Shown here: one piece after another, positions 61,101 through 64,000 of the stretch | How the letters are laid out: each line of letters begins with the position of its first letter | Position numbering within the stretch: position 1 is the stretch's first letter | Source of the DNA: Warburgia ugandensis | Taxonomy: Eukaryota > Streptophyta > Magnoliopsida > Canellales > Canellaceae | DNA length: 64,000 nt | Reading direction: 5' to 3' | NCBI GenBank assembly: GCA_035236585.1 | Contig: CP141135.1 | Coordinates: 4,312,001-4,376,000 of the forward strand | Position numbers and translations under genes: made by a program | The notes under the pieces: generated by a model | Database searches by the model: none | Told to the model about the DNA's origin: nothing | What the model saw: the letters and a program-made list of their open reading frames with translations, nothing else

Positions 61101-64000
61101 GCCGATCATAAAAAACTGGACTCAAGAACTTCCTTTTTCTGTTTTAATATTTTGACAATATTGGCACTGAGCCTTTGTTTATGCATTCTTTAATACTTCT
61201 ATCATTCTCATCCAGTAGAAACATACACTTTCTCAGATTTGACAACTTACTTGATACGATCTTTGGAAGCCACAAGATTCTCAGAAAATAAATGCAAAAC
61301 AAAAAAAGCAGACACAAAAAGAAACAAAATGAAGAAGAAAGTACAAACAAAAGAAACCAAAAGAAATAAGTTCGATGAAATGTAGATTCCTTAAAATTGC
61401 TACAAATATTGGTTACTGTATCTCTCTATCAAACAATATAGACAACTTCCCCATTTATAGGTTAGAATCTAAGCCTGGTAGTAGAACGGGAGCCTTCGCG
61501 AAACAGTTGAGTTGTCGTTGTGTGACCTTGAGGTCAAGGGTTCAAGGCATGGAAACAGACTTTTGCAAAATGCAAGGTAAGGCTGCATACTATAGACCCT
61601 TGTGGTCCACCCCTTCCCCGGACCCCACATTGAAGCTTTGTGCACCAGGTTGTCCCCCTTTTATCTAAGGCTGGGGGTAGGAGAACAGACTTAACAGGCA
61701 GAACAGAAAACAAGTTTAGAGAAGTCCAAGTAGCAAGATTCCTCTTTGCTGTGCATCTTTCCGATCCCTGCAAAGGGAATTTCATCTTAATAAAGAGAAA
61801 TTTACCCTTCTACATTTAGTACTTACCATCACTCTACTATCAACTCATTCAGGAACCTTGTGTTTGGGTTTATATTGGAATACAACATAGGCACCTTTAA
61901 TCACTAAGAAGTTGAGGTTCTTTGGCAAAATACCCTGGACAGTGATGCATGTGGAACAAAGAGACAAATTTTATCTCCCATAGAAGATAGAAAAAGAAAT
62001 GATCTTCACTCATAGTTAACCAATCATCTCTTGGCTTGAGGACAGAACAGTATGAAAAGTATCATGCAATTCCAGGTTCTATGAATAAACTAGTGATTTA
62101 CCTACCTTCAAAGCTTAACGAGATTCAAAGTTTTGGGGAATGTTTTTGTTCTGTAGGCTGAAGTGGTTCCCATGGATTTTTACGCAGAAAAAAGAAAGAG
62201 CATGCTCAACATTCTTAAACAAGAAGGATGTTTGGTCCTAGGGCTTACAAACTTCTTCCAAGAAGAAGTAAATTTTGAAAGACTTGCCCTGGAACTAAGA
62301 TACGAACACTCTGAAACAAAATCAAATGACCACCTAATGATAAGAGCACCTAAGTTAAGAGTTATCATACATGAGTTTCTTTGTAACCCTTGAAACTGTG
62401 CAGGGTTGGAGCGCCATACTTTAAGAAACTCATGAAAAACATTAAATGAATTGATTAATACTACATTTATGCACAAGAGACTGCAGATTTCAGACAGTTT
62501 AAATTTAACTTACCAGATATGCCTTCCCATAAAGGAAAATGTATACAGTCCACACAGTAAGCTGCACAGACAAAAAGATAAATTAATACTGATACACTGA
62601 AGGCAAACATAAGTGTGATGATTGCCAACTTGGTACTCTTAAGTTCTAATAATTAACTGCACTATACAAGAATAGCTAGGCATGTGCATCTCTCCTAGCC
62701 AGACCAATTTCTAATAGACATTTTCTACTGAAGGACCTCCATCTTAAGCTTGGTCATGTCATTTAGTGCTCTCTCTCTCTGCATGTAGTCTCTATCTCAT
62801 TGTCATGGACTGTACTTAGATGGGTTGCCTATGTGTTTATATGGGTTGATAATGACATTAAGGGCCTGTCTAGATGCATTGAAATGATAAAAAGGCAGCC
62901 CCGGTGCACGAAGCTCCGGCCTATGCGGGGTCCGGGGAAGGGGCAGGCCACAATGGCCTAAAGTAGGCAACCTTACCTTGCATTTTTGCAAGAGGCTGAT
63001 TCCACGCCTTGAACACGTGACCTCAAGGTCACCTGACAACAACTTTTACCATTGTGCCAAGGCTCCCCTTCATGCATTGAAATGGTATGATTAACAAAAT
63101 AAATTTCATCTCGCTAAGAAGATTAAACATTATCTTATACCCAAATATCTGAACTTTTAAGCTTGCTGTGGCAGGATTTACTAGACCAAATGAATGTTTT
63201 TAGTGCTTTATTTGTAGTCCAGTTTATTATATTAAATATCAAAAGTTCAACCAGTTAAATGGAAGTCGGTTTAATATTTTTTGACACAACAATGAATACA
63301 AAAATCAGTTCCTCATATGAAAACAACATATAGATTAAATCCCAACTTTTTCTTTTCAAAAGCTGAAACCTGAGTGACAGCCAGATCGAATTAATTCAGA
63401 GTACAGAGAACTAGTTAGATCCAACAGGCCAAGCCAATGGGGTTTACAACAGCAACAACCCATATGTCATTCTAGTAATGATAGCATTACCATAGTACAG
63501 AAGTAGTATCCAACAGTAGTGAAGTAGAAGGATAGCATGCGGAAAAAGTCAAACAGCTGCCCAAGTCTGTAAACGTCTCTACTCAGTACTTGTTCACCAT
63601 TACCACCTGCTACTTTCCCCTCAAACAATGCAATCTGATTCAGTCCAACATCTCTTCCTTTCCCAACCTACAGACAGTAACATGAGATTATGCTTGCATA
63701 AATCAGCAAATACAAGTTCAAATCATTGTTACCTGAATATATTCATGATGAGTAATGTTGCCCTGACGTAAAGTTGAATTGAAACCTGCAGATTATCAAA
63801 CAAAGTAAAGAGTCTAAAGACAACTGAGAAATCTGTTGTTGTTTTGAAATTTTACAGCTGTTTTGCCACTTCTGTTTCAATATTTTCCAGCTCACAACTA
63901 AACACCTATACAGCTCAATATTCAAAAGGAAAAAAAATATCAAAACAAGGAACCTATCTAACCTTAAGGAGAATGACTAACGCTTAGCAGATTAAACATA
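55140..64000 (-). CDS. CALS: Callose synthase (1,3-beta-glucan synthase, glucan synthase-like), C-terminal part
   Basis: Twelve exons on the minus strand, all with GT-AG introns and matching phases: 63785-63733, 63667-63491, 62561-62514, 60921-60763, 58576-58463, 58365-58277, 58193-58035, 57948-57846, 57308-57189, 56334-56284, 56189-56007 and 55376-55140 (stop TAA). They encode about 496 residues of what should be a ~1,900-residue protein; the remainder lies beyond 64000. The enzyme polymerises UDP-glucose into callose at the plasma membrane and cell plate. Hallmarks are GFNSTLRQGNITHHEYIQ, VGKGRDVGLNQIALFEGK, ATGRGFVVRHIKFSENYRLY, DFRDWTNWLLYRGGIGVKGE, HIRTLRGRILETLLSLRFF and FNQAFSRGLEISLILAG. 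Many hydrophobic segments form the C-terminal membrane domain. The pattern is closest to CALS9/10/11/12-type proteins (my recollection). No disabling change is visible; introns carry SINEs and a MITE. Confidence 0.96.
58992..59305. mobile_element. MITE in a callose synthase intron
   Basis: Left end GGATTCTCAAATGGACACAC pairs with the reverse complement of the right end (AGCAGTTCCAAATGGACACG), about 20 bases with few mismatches, enclosing ~315 bp without coding capacity. The flanks are ATACATA/ATACACA-rich, so a target duplication cannot be fixed. Confidence 0.6.
59436..59545. repeat. Interspersed repeat shared with 44808-44890
   Basis: Carries CCCCACCTTTGGATGATCCA followed by blocks parallel to the earlier copy, ending GGATTGGATGATTCTAGAAT. 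Confidence 0.5.
59559..59598 (+). mobile_element. Very short RTE LINE 3'-end fragment
   Basis: GACCCCAAATCGGGATAAGC followed by TTTGATGATGATT matches the RTE 3' terminus seen at 14000-14060 and 35041-35105. Only ~40 bp remain; in a callose synthase intron. Confidence 0.6.
59933..60147 (+). mobile_element. Au-type SINE, copy 17, with 17-bp target-site duplication
   Basis: Near-consensus full-length copy (59950-60130): GAGGAGCCTTGGCACAACGG start, TGTGACCTTGAGGTCACAGG head, CCCCTTCCCCGGACCCTACA, and TTCGTGCACCGGGGCTGCCC, ending in a T tail. It is flanked by AATTGCAAATGTAAAAA at 59933-59949 and 60131-60147, a perfect match. It lies antisense in a callose synthase intron and is probably recent. 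Confidence 0.97.
61467..61686 (+). mobile_element. Au-type SINE, copy 18, with imperfect target-site duplication
   Basis: SINE at 61488-61662: GGGAGCCTTCGCGAAACAG start, TGTGACCTTGAGGTCAAGGG, CCCCTTCCCCGGACCCCACA. A short deletion occurs before AGCTTTGTGCACCAGGTTGT. It is flanked by ATCTAAGCCTGGTAGTAGAAC (61467-61487) and a related 24-bp sequence (61663-61686). In a callose synthase intron, antisense to the gene. Confidence 0.88.
62874..63084 (-). mobile_element. Au-type SINE, copy 19, with target-site duplication
   Basis: Full-length minus-strand copy (62887-63071), close to consensus: GGCAGCCCCGGTGCACGAAG end and the reverse complement of GGGGAGCCTTGGCACAATGG at the other. It is flanked by ATGCATTGAAATG at 62874-62886 and 63072-63084. 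In a callose synthase intron, in the gene's sense orientation. Confidence 0.96.

Overview
This is a plant nuclear genome window. The evidence is intron-rich genes with GT-AG introns, a plant-type actin, a plastid-type quinolinate phosphoribosyltransferase, a callose synthase, an 800-residue P-class PPR protein, and a repeat complement typical of angiosperms (Ty3/gypsy LTR element, L1 and RTE LINE remnants, MITEs, and a very dense set of Au-type tRNA-derived SINEs). The large introns and heavy SINE/LINE load fit a woody angiosperm, possibly a magnoliid or early-diverging eudicot; that placement is only a guess. I see no prokaryotic, organellar or viral-replicon genes, no CRISPR array and no convincing tRNA gene.

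Layout. 1-3961: degenerate 3' part of a Ty3/gypsy (chromovirus-like) retrotransposon, with integrase and C-terminal pol remnants, then a ~3.0 kb 3' LTR. 3962-6838: intergenic, with two SINEs, a perfect 53-bp tandem duplication, a MITE, and a duplicated block in front of the next gene. 6839-11563 (+): a complete 10-exon QPT gene of NAD biosynthesis (362 residues). 11564-14980: a SINE and a decayed RTE-clade LINE. 15022-25059 (-): a 7-exon gene for a small protein with a C-terminal J-like domain (266 residues); its introns hold SINEs, an L1 remnant and a three-unit tandem array. 25060-29160: intergenic. 29161-30135 (-): a single-exon gene for a basic/acidic, probably disordered protein with a C-terminal coiled coil. 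30136-41095: repeat-rich intergenic DNA, including a ~0.94 kb element with ~120-bp terminal inverted repeats and a SINE split by a ~1.55 kb insertion. 41096-43537 (-): an intronless PPR gene. 43538-49100: intergenic with five SINE copies. 49100-52652 (+): actin gene with a leader intron and four coding exons (377 residues). 52653-55139: intergenic. 55140 to beyond 64000 (-): the last 12 exons of a callose synthase (glucan synthase-like) gene, which continues past the window edge.

The genes are unrelated housekeeping or regulatory genes with no operon-like logic. NAD synthesis (QPT), cytoskeleton (actin), cell-wall callose deposition (callose synthase), a co-chaperone-like protein and an organelle RNA-binding protein sit side by side as in ordinary plant euchromatin. 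The unusual content is in the repeats: about 20 Au SINE insertions in 64 kb, seven with target-site duplications that can be read directly, plus several unnamed tandem and inverted repeats. I did not find a new biochemical system; the most distinctive signals are mobile-element structures and intron repeats.
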